Source of the DNA: Candidatus Sumerlaeaceae bacterium
Lineage (GTDB): Bacteria; Sumerlaeota; Sumerlaeia; Sumerlaeales; Sumerlaeaceae
NCBI GenBank assembly: GCA_026418615.1
Contig: JAOAAY010000001.1
Span: 1-64,000 of the forward strand
DNA: 64,000 bases
Direction of reading: 5' to 3'
The position numbers and the translations under genes are program-made. This document shows positions 37,902 through 46,516 of the stretch, piece by piece. A model generated the notes under the pieces. The model did no database searches, was not told where the DNA came from, and was given only the letters and a program-made list of their open reading frames with translations. Each line of letters opens with the position of its first letter. The stretch's first letter is position 1.

Positions 37902-40900
37902 ATGACAGGTCGGATGGCCATCGGCGGCCTCTTGGCGTTTGCGGCAGGTTTGATACTGGTCGGGTGCGGCCAACCGCCAGAGCCCAAGCCGAGCAAGCCG
38001 TCACCAACGCCGCCTCCAGCGGTCACCCCTGCGACTACACCGGCTCCGACGCCCACGCCAGTGGCGGAGCCCACCACCACCACCGCCGAAATCCGGGTGG
38101 ATGTGACCCGTGAGCATCCGATGCAGCCGCTTCGCGGCACGATTAAGGCTTACACAATCGAAGGCCCCAAACACATGCAACCCGGAGAAACCGCGGACGG
38201 CTTTTTCGGCGATGCGGTTCTGGAAAACGACTTGGTGCGCGTCGTCGTCAGTCATCCGCAGTCTCAAGACAAGCAATTGCCCACCGGCGGCCATATAATT
38301 GATGTAGCGCAGCAAAAGGACCGGATTGATTACATCGAAGGCTACCGCAGCCTGCCCGACCTTGAGACAACGGCCGTGCAGTTTGCCTACGAACGCATGG
38401 AACCGGTCACGGTTTTGGGCGCAACCACCGCCGTTGCTGTTGTAAGCGGTTTTGTTGGACGGGTGAACGACGCCGAGCCAACAGCGCCGCTGACGCCCAT
38501 CGGCAATGTGGCCGTGACAACCACCTACAGTCTGCAAAAGGACTCGGATCGTATCGCCGTAACGACTCGGATCACTAACAACGGAACCGAGCCGGTGGAC
38601 TTGCTTCCCGGAGATTTTGCTGACTGGGGACACGCGACCTCTTTTCTCGAAGGCACGGGGTTGTTCGGCGGAATTGCGGAGACTTCGGTCACTTGGGCGC
38701 TCGGCTTTGTTGATGATTTTTCCGTAGGCATACACCATGCGGACGGGCGGCGCCTCGAGGGCCTCTTTGCTCCCAGAACCTCTGTGATCAGAATGTATGG
38801 CTCGGGCACTTTCCGGTTTCCCGGCATTGAAGTCGCGCAGCCAACCCAAACGACCACGATTGCCCCTGCCGAGACACCCAAGCCCATTCAGATGCCGCCT
38901 TTCGTGGTGCCCTCCATCATGCTGCCGGATACCGAGACGCCCTACCGGCCCACTGGCGCGCCCCAACCCGAAACAAACATGCAGCCGTCCACAGGGGCTC
39001 CCGGCGGGGGCGGTGAGAACAAAGACGAAACAACTTCCCCCGCCGAGACTGAAACAACCGCGACCACATCCACGCTGGAGACCTCGCCGCCCCGGACCGA
39101 GCGGCTCGTCCTCAAGCCCGGCGAGTCCTACGAATATACGCGTTACCTTGTCGTTTCCGACCGGGACTTTGCGCGGATAGCCATTTCGGCTTACCGGGCG
39201 GGTGGAATCCGGATGGGTGCGATTGGCGGTGCAGTCATCGAACAAGGCACTGGCGAGCCCATTGCAGATGCAGAGGTACGAATCTCGGGGGGGCCGGATT
39301 GGAATGGTGCCAGGCGCCCGCCGGCGTTTGTTAAAACCCTGACCCGGGAGGATGGTACTTATGCGGTTCATTTGCCGCCGGGAAACTATGTGCTGCGAGC
39401 GGCCAAACGCGGGCGCGAGGCTGTCGGGCAACAATCCCTTGTGACCGTCACCGCTGACGGACCGCCCCGCATCGTGCCACTGACACTCACACGCGAGTCC
39501 ATTGTTTCGATTGCAGTTGCAGACGCGGCAGCGGCCACATCCGAACCCCTGCCATGCAAAGTGACGATCATTGCGAAGCCGGGGACGCCACCGGTAGACT
39601 TTGGCCCGGGCACCAATTTAGCCAACGGCGTTCGCAATGTCATGTACATGCCCTACGGCGCAGCCCACATTCCGCTGACGCCGGGTCGCTATCAGTTAAC
39701 CATAAGCCGCGGCATCGAGTACGACATCATCGAGCAGGATGTGGATGTGCAGCCCGGGCAGTCACAGCGCATTCTCCTATCGCTGACGCGGGCCGTCAGC
39801 ACGCCCGGCCAGATCAGCGTGGATGCCGGCGTCATGACCACTGCCAGCGCCGTATCCAATGCCCGACCGGAAGACCGCGTCATTCAGGCTGCGTGCGAGG
39901 GGGTCTCCGTGCTCGTTACAGGCGACTACGACACGGCGACCGACCTACAGCCGCAGGTGGCCGCATTAGGGTTGGGCAAATGGGTTCGCACCTTCCCCGG
40001 CATGCGCATGCTCGTCCGGCAGGGCGACCTCGCTGCCGAGGTCCTCGCCTATCCCCTGACGGCGGATCAAGCCGCCTCCATGTCCGAATTCCGCCGCAAT
40101 AACGCGGCTGCGTCGCCGGATGTTTTTCTGGCCGACTTGAAAAAGGCTTTTCCCGGCGTCTTGATCGAAATTTGCGCACCGCTCGACCCGCAGCGGGGCT
40201 ACTTCGCCAAGATTCCCTTCAACGAGAACCAGTTGAAGTACGACGCCGGAACCGTGATGCCGCCGCCTGATTTCGATGCCATCCAAATCCTCGAGGGACA
40301 AAAAGTCCCCGAGTACGCGGCCATGTCCTTCCGCTTCTACGAGATCCTGCGCCAGCGCATGGGTCCTGCCGGAGGCGCAGCGGCTCTCACAGCCACAGGG
40401 GGGTCCGGGTCACGGCTGACCTTCAGCGAAGAAGTCGGATACCCCAGAATGTACATCAACACCGTCCGCGACACGCCCGAACGGGTGACACCGGAGGATA
40501 TCGTTTCTGCCGTGCGTGGTCAGCATGTGATGGTGTCCAGCGGTCCCATCCTTAAATTCTGGGTCGAGGATCCCGCAACCGGACGGTTTACAAAGAATCC
40601 CGGCGATGTGGTGGACCTTGCCACCACCGACACCCTGCGCACCAAAATCAACATCCTTGCAGCCAACTGGATTGATCCAAGCGGCATTGATGTGCGCTTC
40701 AATGGGCGGTCTTACCGCAAGATTTCCATGCGACCGGTCCAGGGAACCGTTCGCTACCCGGTGCGTGAAGGCCCGGACGCTGACATTCAAACCCACATCA
40801 TCAACACCGATGGCGTCGTGGATTGCTCGACTTTCACGAACCGGCGCACTCTGCGTCCGGTGGTGGCTTCCGATTTGCCGGAATATGGCGGCGACACTGC

Positions 40901-40973
40901 ACCAGTGGCATGGGTCGGAGGGGTGTTCATTGACAAAGATGGCGACGGCCGGGTCGTGCTTCCCGAACCGTAA
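37902..40973 (+). CDS. large lipoprotein with degenerate CehA/McbA-type PHP-like module
   Basis: The 1023-residue protein has a lipobox LILVGC (Cys22) and a Pro/Thr-rich linker (about 25-65), so it is an anchored lipoprotein. A beta-rich domain follows (about 70-310), then a low-complexity Thr/Glu/Pro stretch (about 345-405) and a carboxypeptidase-regulatory-like beta domain (about 435-530). From about 640 the layout follows CehA/McbA-like PHP metallohydrolases: VDAGVMTTASAVSNARPEDRV where active enzymes have a DxHxH motif, CEGVSVLVTGDYD where they have a TDH motif, and C-terminal VRGQHVMVSSGPILKFWVED. The metal histidines are replaced (Gly643, Met645, Tyr). It ends in an EF-hand-like DKDGDGRV. 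GGAG lies 9 bases upstream of the ATG. It is probably a binding protein rather than an enzyme (inference). Confidence 0.75.
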   Translation: MTGRMAIGGLLAFAAGLILVGCGQPPEPKPSKPSPTPPPAVTPATTPAPTPTPVAEPTTTTAEIRVDVTREHPMQPLRGTIKAYTIEGPKHMQPGETADGFFGDAVLENDLVRVVVSHPQSQDKQLPTGGHIIDVAQQKDRIDYIEGYRSLPDLETTAVQFAYERMEPVTVLGATTAVAVVSGFVGRVNDAEPTAPLTPIGNVAVTTTYSLQKDSDRIAVTTRITNNGTEPVDLLPGDFADWGHATSFLEGTGLFGGIAETSVTWALGFVDDFSVGIHHADGRRLEGLFAPRTSVIRMYGSGTFRFPGIEVAQPTQTTTIAPAETPKPIQMPPFVVPSIMLPDTETPYRPTGAPQPETNMQPSTGAPGGGGENKDETTSPAETETTATTSTLETSPPRTERLVLKPGESYEYTRYLVVSDRDFARIAISAYRAGGIRMGAIGGAVIEQGTGEPIADAEVRISGGPDWNGARRPPAFVKTLTREDGTYAVHLPPGNYVLRAAKRGREAVGQQSLVTVTADGPPRIVPLTLTRESIVSIAVADAAAATSEPLPCKVTIIAKPGTPPVDFGPGTNLANGVRNVMYMPYGAAHIPLTPGRYQLTISRGIEYDIIEQDVDVQPGQSQRILLSLTRAVSTPGQISVDAGVMTTASAVSNARPEDRVIQAACEGVSVLVTGDYDTATDLQPQVAALGLGKWVRTFPGMRMLVRQGDLAAEVLAYPLTADQAASMSEFRRNNAAASPDVFLADLKKAFPGVLIEICAPLDPQRGYFAKIPFNENQLKYDAGTVMPPPDFDAIQILEGQKVPEYAAMSFRFYEILRQRMGPAGGAAALTATGGSGSRLTFSEEVGYPRMYINTVRDTPERVTPEDIVSAVRGQHVMVSSGPILKFWVEDPATGRFTKNPGDVVDLATTDTLRTKINILAANWIDPSGIDVRFNGRSYRKISMRPVQGTVRYPVREGPDADIQTHIINTDGVVDCSTFTNRRTLRPVVASDLPEYGGDTAPVAWVGGVFIDKDGDGRVVLPEP

Positions 40974-40990
40974 TCCATCCGGCAAACCCG

Positions 40991-41707
40991 TCACCGACCA
41001 GTGCAAAGCCGATACCAGGCACAGTCGCGCCTGATATCGCGCTCGAACGCATCAATGCGGGCCAAAGCCTCGCGATCAGTGCCGCGCAGCAGGGAGCGCG
41101 CACGCCAGATGTGCTGCCAAGTAGCCGGGCCGTCGTTCAATTCATAGGCACTAAGGCGCGCCGCTGTCAGGTGGGCATCCACGGCCTGCAAGGGTTGACC
41201 GTTTGCCTCGGCCCAGCAAGCCAATGCCTGCGCGGCCGCGCGGGCTGCCTGGTAATTACCTGAGGCCGTTTGCATCGCGACTTCCAATTGGGCGGCATAC
41301 GGCACATGGCAACCGCCCCCTGCCATCACCTCCTGAGCCAACCGCGACGCGTCGGCGTAGTGACCCAGCCGGTATTCGGTGTTGGCCAAGCCTAATTTCG
41401 CCTCGTCGTCCGAGGGCGAAACCTTTAAGGCTCGCTGATAGTAGCGTCGCCCGGAATCGAACCGGCCGGCAGCCAATTCCTTGGCTCCCAAGGCCTTGAG
41501 TCGGGTCGCGTGCGCAGCCTTAGCCGGCACGGCAACATAAGGAATAGCGGGCGCACCGTCGGGACCTCGGGCAACGCAGACCGGCTTCACCTCAGGATTC
41601 GATAGCGCCATGTACACCGGCGTACCAGCAGGCCCCATACAACCGCCCAACGCCAGGACGGCGCCTGCTGCAAGGGCCAGCCTCGCGGTCGTTTGTCTCG
41701 TCCACAT
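40991..41707 (-). CDS. TPR-containing lipoprotein
   Basis: The 238-residue protein has a signal peptide with lipobox LALGGC (Cys23) and at least two TPR motifs (about 70-135: KELAAGRFDSGRRYYQRALKVSP, AKLGLANTEYRLGHYADASRLA). The C-terminal half is helical. Six cysteines in the mature part may form disulfides. It begins 3 bases after the thrS stop, so it is co-transcribed with thrS even though the functions appear unrelated. Probable role: scaffold in the periplasm. Confidence 0.8.
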   Translation of the reverse strand: MWTRQTTARLALAAGAVLALGGCMGPAGTPVYMALSNPEVKPVCVARGPDGAPAIPYVAVPAKAAHATRLKALGAKELAAGRFDSGRRYYQRALKVSPSDDEAKLGLANTEYRLGHYADASRLAQEVMAGGGCHVPYAAQLEVAMQTASGNYQAARAAAQALACWAEANGQPLQAVDAHLTAARLSAYELNDGPATWQHIWRARSLLRGTDREALARIDAFERDIRRDCAWYRLCTGR

Positions 41708-41710
41708 GAA

Positions 41711-43651
41711 CTATGACTCCAGCCTTCGCTCGCTAATTTCTGCTAACAACCCGTTCACAAACTCACCCAGCGGCTTCGGGCCAAGATCGCCCTTGCCGTG
41801 GCGCCGGACACTCACTGCGTTCGCCGCCCGCTCTTTCTCCCCCACAATCAACATGTAAGGGATTTTCAGTAACTCAGCATTGCGGATCTTGGGGCCGATC
41901 TTTTCCTCGCTTGCGTCAAGATCCGCCCGAATTCCAGCCGCCAGCAAAGCCTGATGAACCTCGCGCCCATAAGCAAGGAATTTGTCGGATATGGGAAGGA
42001 CAATCGCCTGAACCGGTGCCAGCCAAGGCGGCAGGTTGCCGGCCGTGTGCTCGATAAGCATCCCAATAAAGCGCTCCATGGAGCCAAGAACGGCCCGGTG
42101 AACCATAACCGGACGATGGCGTTGGCCGTCCGCGCCCACATAGGTCAGGTCGAAGCGTTCCGGCATGGAGAAATCCACCTGAACGGTGCCGCATTGCCAT
42201 GAGCGTTTCAGCGAATCTTTGACATGAAAGTCAATCTTTGGGCCGTAAAAGGCCCCATCGCCAGGATTAAGTTTGTATTTTACACTCAGCCGCTCCAGAG
42301 CGTTCGCCAGAGCCGTCGTGGCGTTCTCCCACATGGCATCACTGCCAATGCTCTTCTCCGGGCGCGTGGACAACTCCATGTGGTAGTCAGAAAAGCCAAA
42401 TACCGTGTAAACACGCCGGATCAGGTCCACGGCCTCGATGACCTCGTCCTCTAACTGCTCTGGCGTGCAGAAGATGTGTGCGTCATCCTGCGTGAAGCAA
42501 CGCACGCGAAACAGGCCATGCAACACTCCGCTCAATTCATGTCGGTGCACCGTACCAAACTCGGCAATCTTCAACGGCAGGTCCCGGTAACTGCGCAACT
42601 GGCTGCGGTACACGAGCGTGCAGCCGGGGCAATTCATGGGTTTGACGGCAAAGGTCCGGCCGTCAATCTCCGTAAAATACATGTTTTCCTTGTAATGGTC
42701 CCAGTGCCCGCTTCGGTGCCAGAGATCTTCGTTGAGGATCGTGGGCGTCCGGATCTCCACATAGCGGCGGGCCGCCAGTTCCTCGCGGATAAACCGCATG
42801 ATTTCGTTATATACGATGGTCCCGCGGGGGTGGAAGAATGGGAAGCCCGGCCCTTCTTCCTGAAAGGAGAACAGGTCCAGTTCCCGTCCGATCTTGCGAT
42901 GGTCGCGCTTGCGCGCCTCCTCGAGAATCCGCAGGTGCTCATCGAGCGACTTCTTATCGGGAAACGAAGTGCCGTAAACCCGCTGCAACATCCGGTTGCG
43001 GGCGTCGCCGCGCCAGTATGCCCCGGCGACGCTCAGCAGTTTGAACGCCTTTAGGTGCCCCGTAGTGGGAAGGTGGGGGCCGCGGCACAAATCCACAAAC
43101 TCGCCCTGTTCGTAAACAGAGATGGTCTCGTCGGGCGGCAGTTCTTCGATAATCTCGATCTTGTAGTCTTCTCCCCTGTCGCGAAACAGCGCGATGGCCT
43201 CCTCGCGCGACAGTTCGCGGCGGCGGATCTCCAAGGACTCGCCGACGATACGCTCCATCTCCTTCTCGACGGCTGCGAGCAACTCGGGCGTGATCGTTTC
43301 AGGCGTGTCAAAGTCATAGTAATAACTGTCTTCAAGCGGCGGCCCGATCGTCAGTTTTGTCTGCGGCACCAGCCGCTTCAGCGCCTGAGCCATGATGTGG
43401 GTCGAGGTGTGGCGGTAGATTTCCCGCCCTTCCGGGTCCTGCCAGGTCAGAATCTGAACCTCGCTGTCCTCCGTGATGGGTGTCGTCAGGTCAACGAGTC
43501 GGCCGTTAATTCGCCCCCCCAAAGCCGCTTTGGCCAAACCCGGACCGATTAGACAAGCCAATTCGGCCACCGTGGTGCCGGCTGGCACCGACTTTTTCGA
43601 CTGATCCGGAAGGGTGACAGTGACCTCGGGCGCCGCGCAGGCTTGCGTCAT
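41711..43651 (-). CDS. thrS: threonyl-tRNA synthetase
   Basis: Class II aminoacyl-tRNA synthetase that charges tRNA-Thr. Domains in the 646-residue protein are an N-terminal TGS domain (about 8-70), the editing domain with HTSTH (His81, His85) and DLCRGPHLPTTGH, the catalytic core with MNCPGC (zinc cysteine), motif 2 TVHRHELSGVLHGLFRVRCFTQDDAH and motif 3 PVMVHRAVLGSMERF, and the C-terminal anticodon-binding domain. The ATG at 43651 has GGAGGAGG 9 bases upstream. No T-box leader is evident upstream. Confidence 0.97.
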   Translation of the reverse strand: MTQACAAPEVTVTLPDQSKKSVPAGTTVAELACLIGPGLAKAALGGRINGRLVDLTTPITEDSEVQILTWQDPEGREIYRHTSTHIMAQALKRLVPQTKLTIGPPLEDSYYYDFDTPETITPELLAAVEKEMERIVGESLEIRRRELSREEAIALFRDRGEDYKIEIIEELPPDETISVYEQGEFVDLCRGPHLPTTGHLKAFKLLSVAGAYWRGDARNRMLQRVYGTSFPDKKSLDEHLRILEEARKRDHRKIGRELDLFSFQEEGPGFPFFHPRGTIVYNEIMRFIREELAARRYVEIRTPTILNEDLWHRSGHWDHYKENMYFTEIDGRTFAVKPMNCPGCTLVYRSQLRSYRDLPLKIAEFGTVHRHELSGVLHGLFRVRCFTQDDAHIFCTPEQLEDEVIEAVDLIRRVYTVFGFSDYHMELSTRPEKSIGSDAMWENATTALANALERLSVKYKLNPGDGAFYGPKIDFHVKDSLKRSWQCGTVQVDFSMPERFDLTYVGADGQRHRPVMVHRAVLGSMERFIGMLIEHTAGNLPPWLAPVQAIVLPISDKFLAYGREVHQALLAAGIRADLDASEEKIGPKIRNAELLKIPYMLIVGEKERAANAVSVRRHGKGDLGPKPLGEFVNGLLAEISERRLES

Positions 43652-43895
43652 GGTGAGAAACCTCCTCCAAATTTGCCGTTTCAGTGGAGGGGGTGACTGC
43701 AGGAATCCGGATGGCAGGCGCCGCACGACCGGCTACCAGCGGTTACGAACCCGCTTCTCCACAAAACCGTGCCTAAAGGTAAGCGCGCCCGAAACAGGGT
43801 ATTCAAGCCCATTGAGTGGCCTGCAGATAAAATGGCCATTGAACGCGTCACCTCGGTGTCGCACCCTACAGCCTAGGAGAATCGTAAGGGCGACC

Positions 43896-44315
43896 ATGGA
43901 GTTTCCGTTCTTCAAGCGCGATAAGACTGGGCGGCTCAACCGGCGGCTCGCTGTCGTAGTGGATGACGAACCTGATGTGTGCCAAATTGTCCAGGCCACA
44001 CTCGAGGGAGCAGGTTTCGGGGTCCGCACAGCGCACGACGGGGTGGCAGGGCTCGAAACCGTTCGCAGCACTCATCCGCAGGTGATCGTGCTCGACATTA
44101 AAATGCCACGCATGAATGGCTATGAAATGCTGGCGGCGTTGCGGGCTGATCCGCGTACGAAGGATATCCCCGTCGTTGTCATGACATCACTGACCGACCC
44201 TTCAGAAAAAACCGACGAACAGTGGCGGGAATCGCTTGGCGTGGCCGGATTCCTCAGCAAACCCTTTGATCCAGCAGACTTGCTTGCCGCCGTTCGTCAG
44301 GCCGTCGGCGACTGA
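43896..44315 (+). CDS. stand-alone response regulator receiver protein
   Basis: The 139-residue protein is one CheY-like receiver domain with a short basic N-terminal extension (EFPFFKRDKTGRLNRR). The phosphorylation site is Asp67 (VIVLDIKMP), with the acidic pair Asp23/Asp24, Thr97 (VVVMTS) and Lys122 (FLSKPF). There is no output domain and no adjacent histidine kinase, so it likely acts by protein contact. AAGGG lies 5 bases upstream of the ATG. A possible -10 (TAAAAT, 43828-43833) lies about 60 bases upstream, but the -35 is poor. The last 19 bases overlap the convergent gene. Confidence 0.9.
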   Translation: MEFPFFKRDKTGRLNRRLAVVVDDEPDVCQIVQATLEGAGFGVRTAHDGVAGLETVRSTHPQVIVLDIKMPRMNGYEMLAALRADPRTKDIPVVVMTSLTDPSEKTDEQWRESLGVAGFLSKPFDPADLLAAVRQAVGD

Positions 44316-46498
44316 GCGCGCCGACGCGTCAACACTAGCGCGACGGGCAACATGCGCTCAATGCCGCCCGGATCGCTGGGAAGGCTCACAACACCGTCGC
44401 GCAGCGTCGCATTCCACTTGTAGGCCGCGGCCGCCGGGTCATTGACAAACATAACGGATGAGCCGCCACCGTCGAGGTTCATGGCGTCGCTGCAGCCAAG
44501 GTTCTGCATCAGGCGTGCCAGTTCCGCCAGCGACACACCAACCGAATGCGAAAGGTCAGCCCGCCCGTCCACAACTGCCAGAACAATGGTTCCGTCAGGG
44601 CGCAGCCCAATCGCGGTGCGGGGCGCACGAGTCTCATTCCAATCATACGGGAACCGCGTCGGACTGACACCCATCTTTTCGCAGTCCAGCAAAGCCTGCG
44701 GCAGACCGGTGCGAGGCAGGCGCGCTGTCTCTTCGGCTGAAGGATTCTCCCTCAATACGATGGGCTGGAATTCCTCACGGCTCTCCCCGAGCGGCACCAT
44801 CTTTCCCTCTGCGAGCAATAGCGGGCCTACCGCGAAGGCATGGCGCACGGGGACAGCCGGACCGCCAGCCGCCGGGGGCACCACCACCTCGGCCACATCC
44901 TCCGGGTCAACGGCTCCGCCGAAAGCCTCCGAATCCCCAATGATCCATCCGTTGCCAGGGATTTCCGTTTGTGTCTCCTCGAAGGTCTCGACGATGCTGC
45001 GCCCCACGATCACCACCCCGAAAAACAGTGGACCGTATCGGTTCTCGCGGAACGGACCGCATGCCCGCCTGTACGCTGTCACCGACACACTTTCCCCCTC
45101 GAACAACAGAGCCTCGGACTTTAGGGCGTTGGCGGCGCGCGTCGTGATCGAGGCGGCTCCAGTCCTATCAATGACAAACGCGGCCCGGCGCATGGTTCGG
45201 ATTTGGTGGGTCCGTCCGTTTTCGACCAACAGCGAAACCGGGTCATTCATGGCACAGTGCATCGCTGAGTACTCTTCGGGAAAATTCAGAAAAAAGGTCG
45301 AGTTGGTCGCCGCGATGATCTCATCATCGAACTCCTGGATCTTGCCCGCCGAACGCAACTCATTGGTGTGGTTGACGACCTCAGACAGGTATGCGCCGCC
45401 CGCGTAGGGAACAACTCGCCGGATCACGCAGACACCCTCCGCCGCAGGTGACAGCGCGAGGCCGGAGAGATTGGCTGCAGACGGGACACGCGCCTCGTCA
45501 AACGCTTCGCCGTCGCATGCTTGCTCCTCCCGGGTTAGCCATGCTGCGAAAAGGACGGCGTTGTCACCGGTGTATGCGTCCACAAAGGCCGTACGATTCA
45601 ACTCGTGCAGGGCCAGCGCCACATCTCTCGGCTGCACGCCGGCGGACTCGGCGTCAAAACCCTCCGCCACGCCAAAACAATTGCTTCGCGTATCAAATAG
45701 CAGCGCGTCGCGTGCGGTCAGTGTTTCGTTAACAAACGCGAGAATGGCCGTGCGGCCGAACAGCCTGCGGCGGAGCGAGACATAGCGCTCGCGGAACGGC
45801 CCCAGAAATTCGATGGGACAGGAGCGGTCGATCGGAAGGAAGGCCACCGGAAAGGTGATCCCGCGTTCCGATCGCAAAGCGCCTGTCGCCCAGAAGGTCT
45901 GCCAAAACGAATTGGCAACCGCACGCTGGGCAGCAGGCCGGCCGCGGTCGCAGGCTCCCCCGTCTGGACGCAGCGCATGGAGCACAAGAGGACGGATATC
46001 CACGGCTCCGCTGCGCAAAGCGCCCGGCGGCACCTCGAGGACATTCACCGCCAACCCGCCTCCCAAACCGGCCTCGGCGGCAAAGGTCGGGCTGAACACT
46101 TCCCGCCACATGGCCTCCTGCGAGCGGTAATGTTCGGGACCCGGCCTGAGAACGCTGTCGGCGACCTGCCAGTGACCGGGACGAACCACCACGGCGGGGA
46201 CGGGTAAGCGCGGCGACGGCAGCGACTGACGCGGCACAATCGTCAGATACTCCATGTAAACCGGATACAATATGTTGCGTATCCGTCGCCAGGAAACCGG
46301 AGAACCCGCCACGGCATCCAGGGAAACGGCGTCGCGCGCAGCATCATGCCCGCCCCCGAGCCGCGCACACTCGCGCAAGAAACCGACGAAACCGTCAACT
46401 TCCGCGCCGTCAATGTCCGCGCATTCCGTCGTGACAGTCCTCAACCCCAGCATGGGGTCCGCGTGCAGGTCACGAAGCCCCACAGCCACTCCGTTCAT
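44297..46498 (-). CDS. phosphodiester glycosidase (NAGPA) domain protein with unknown N-terminal half
   Basis: The C-terminal part (about 400-725) matches the NAGPA/phosphodiester-glycosidase family, which includes the mammalian uncovering enzyme and bacterial homologues that remove GlcNAc-1-phosphodiesters. Visible marks are AATNSTFFLNFPEEY, AIGLRPDGTIVLAVVDGRADLSHSVG and NLDGGGSSVMFVN, followed by VALVLTRR. The N-terminal 400 residues match no family I recognise. There is no signal peptide, which is odd for a domain usually secreted. AAGGA lies 8 bases before the ATG. The gene begins 18 bases after the FG-GAP gene stop, so the two form an operon. Confidence 0.78.
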   Translation of the reverse strand: MNGVAVGLRDLHADPMLGLRTVTTECADIDGAEVDGFVGFLRECARLGGGHDAARDAVSLDAVAGSPVSWRRIRNILYPVYMEYLTIVPRQSLPSPRLPVPAVVVRPGHWQVADSVLRPGPEHYRSQEAMWREVFSPTFAAEAGLGGGLAVNVLEVPPGALRSGAVDIRPLVLHALRPDGGACDRGRPAAQRAVANSFWQTFWATGALRSERGITFPVAFLPIDRSCPIEFLGPFRERYVSLRRRLFGRTAILAFVNETLTARDALLFDTRSNCFGVAEGFDAESAGVQPRDVALALHELNRTAFVDAYTGDNAVLFAAWLTREEQACDGEAFDEARVPSAANLSGLALSPAAEGVCVIRRVVPYAGGAYLSEVVNHTNELRSAGKIQEFDDEIIAATNSTFFLNFPEEYSAMHCAMNDPVSLLVENGRTHQIRTMRRAAFVIDRTGAASITTRAANALKSEALLFEGESVSVTAYRRACGPFRENRYGPLFFGVVIVGRSIVETFEETQTEIPGNGWIIGDSEAFGGAVDPEDVAEVVVPPAAGGPAVPVRHAFAVGPLLLAEGKMVPLGESREEFQPIVLRENPSAEETARLPRTGLPQALLDCEKMGVSPTRFPYDWNETRAPRTAIGLRPDGTIVLAVVDGRADLSHSVGVSLAELARLMQNLGCSDAMNLDGGGSSVMFVNDPAAAAYKWNATLRDGVVSLPSDPGGIERMLPVALVLTRRRAQSPTA

Positions 46499-46516
46499 CC
46501 CCTCGTTCCTTCCCGC

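Noticed and set aside
38001-39434. Long antisense frame (477 codons) opposite the large lipoprotein gene
   Set aside because: Gly/Arg-rich low-complexity translation without a ribosome-binding site; the opposite frame has a lipobox and coherent domains.
43652-43895. T-box leader upstream of thrS
   Set aside because: No T-box core sequence or terminator hairpin could be found on the minus strand.
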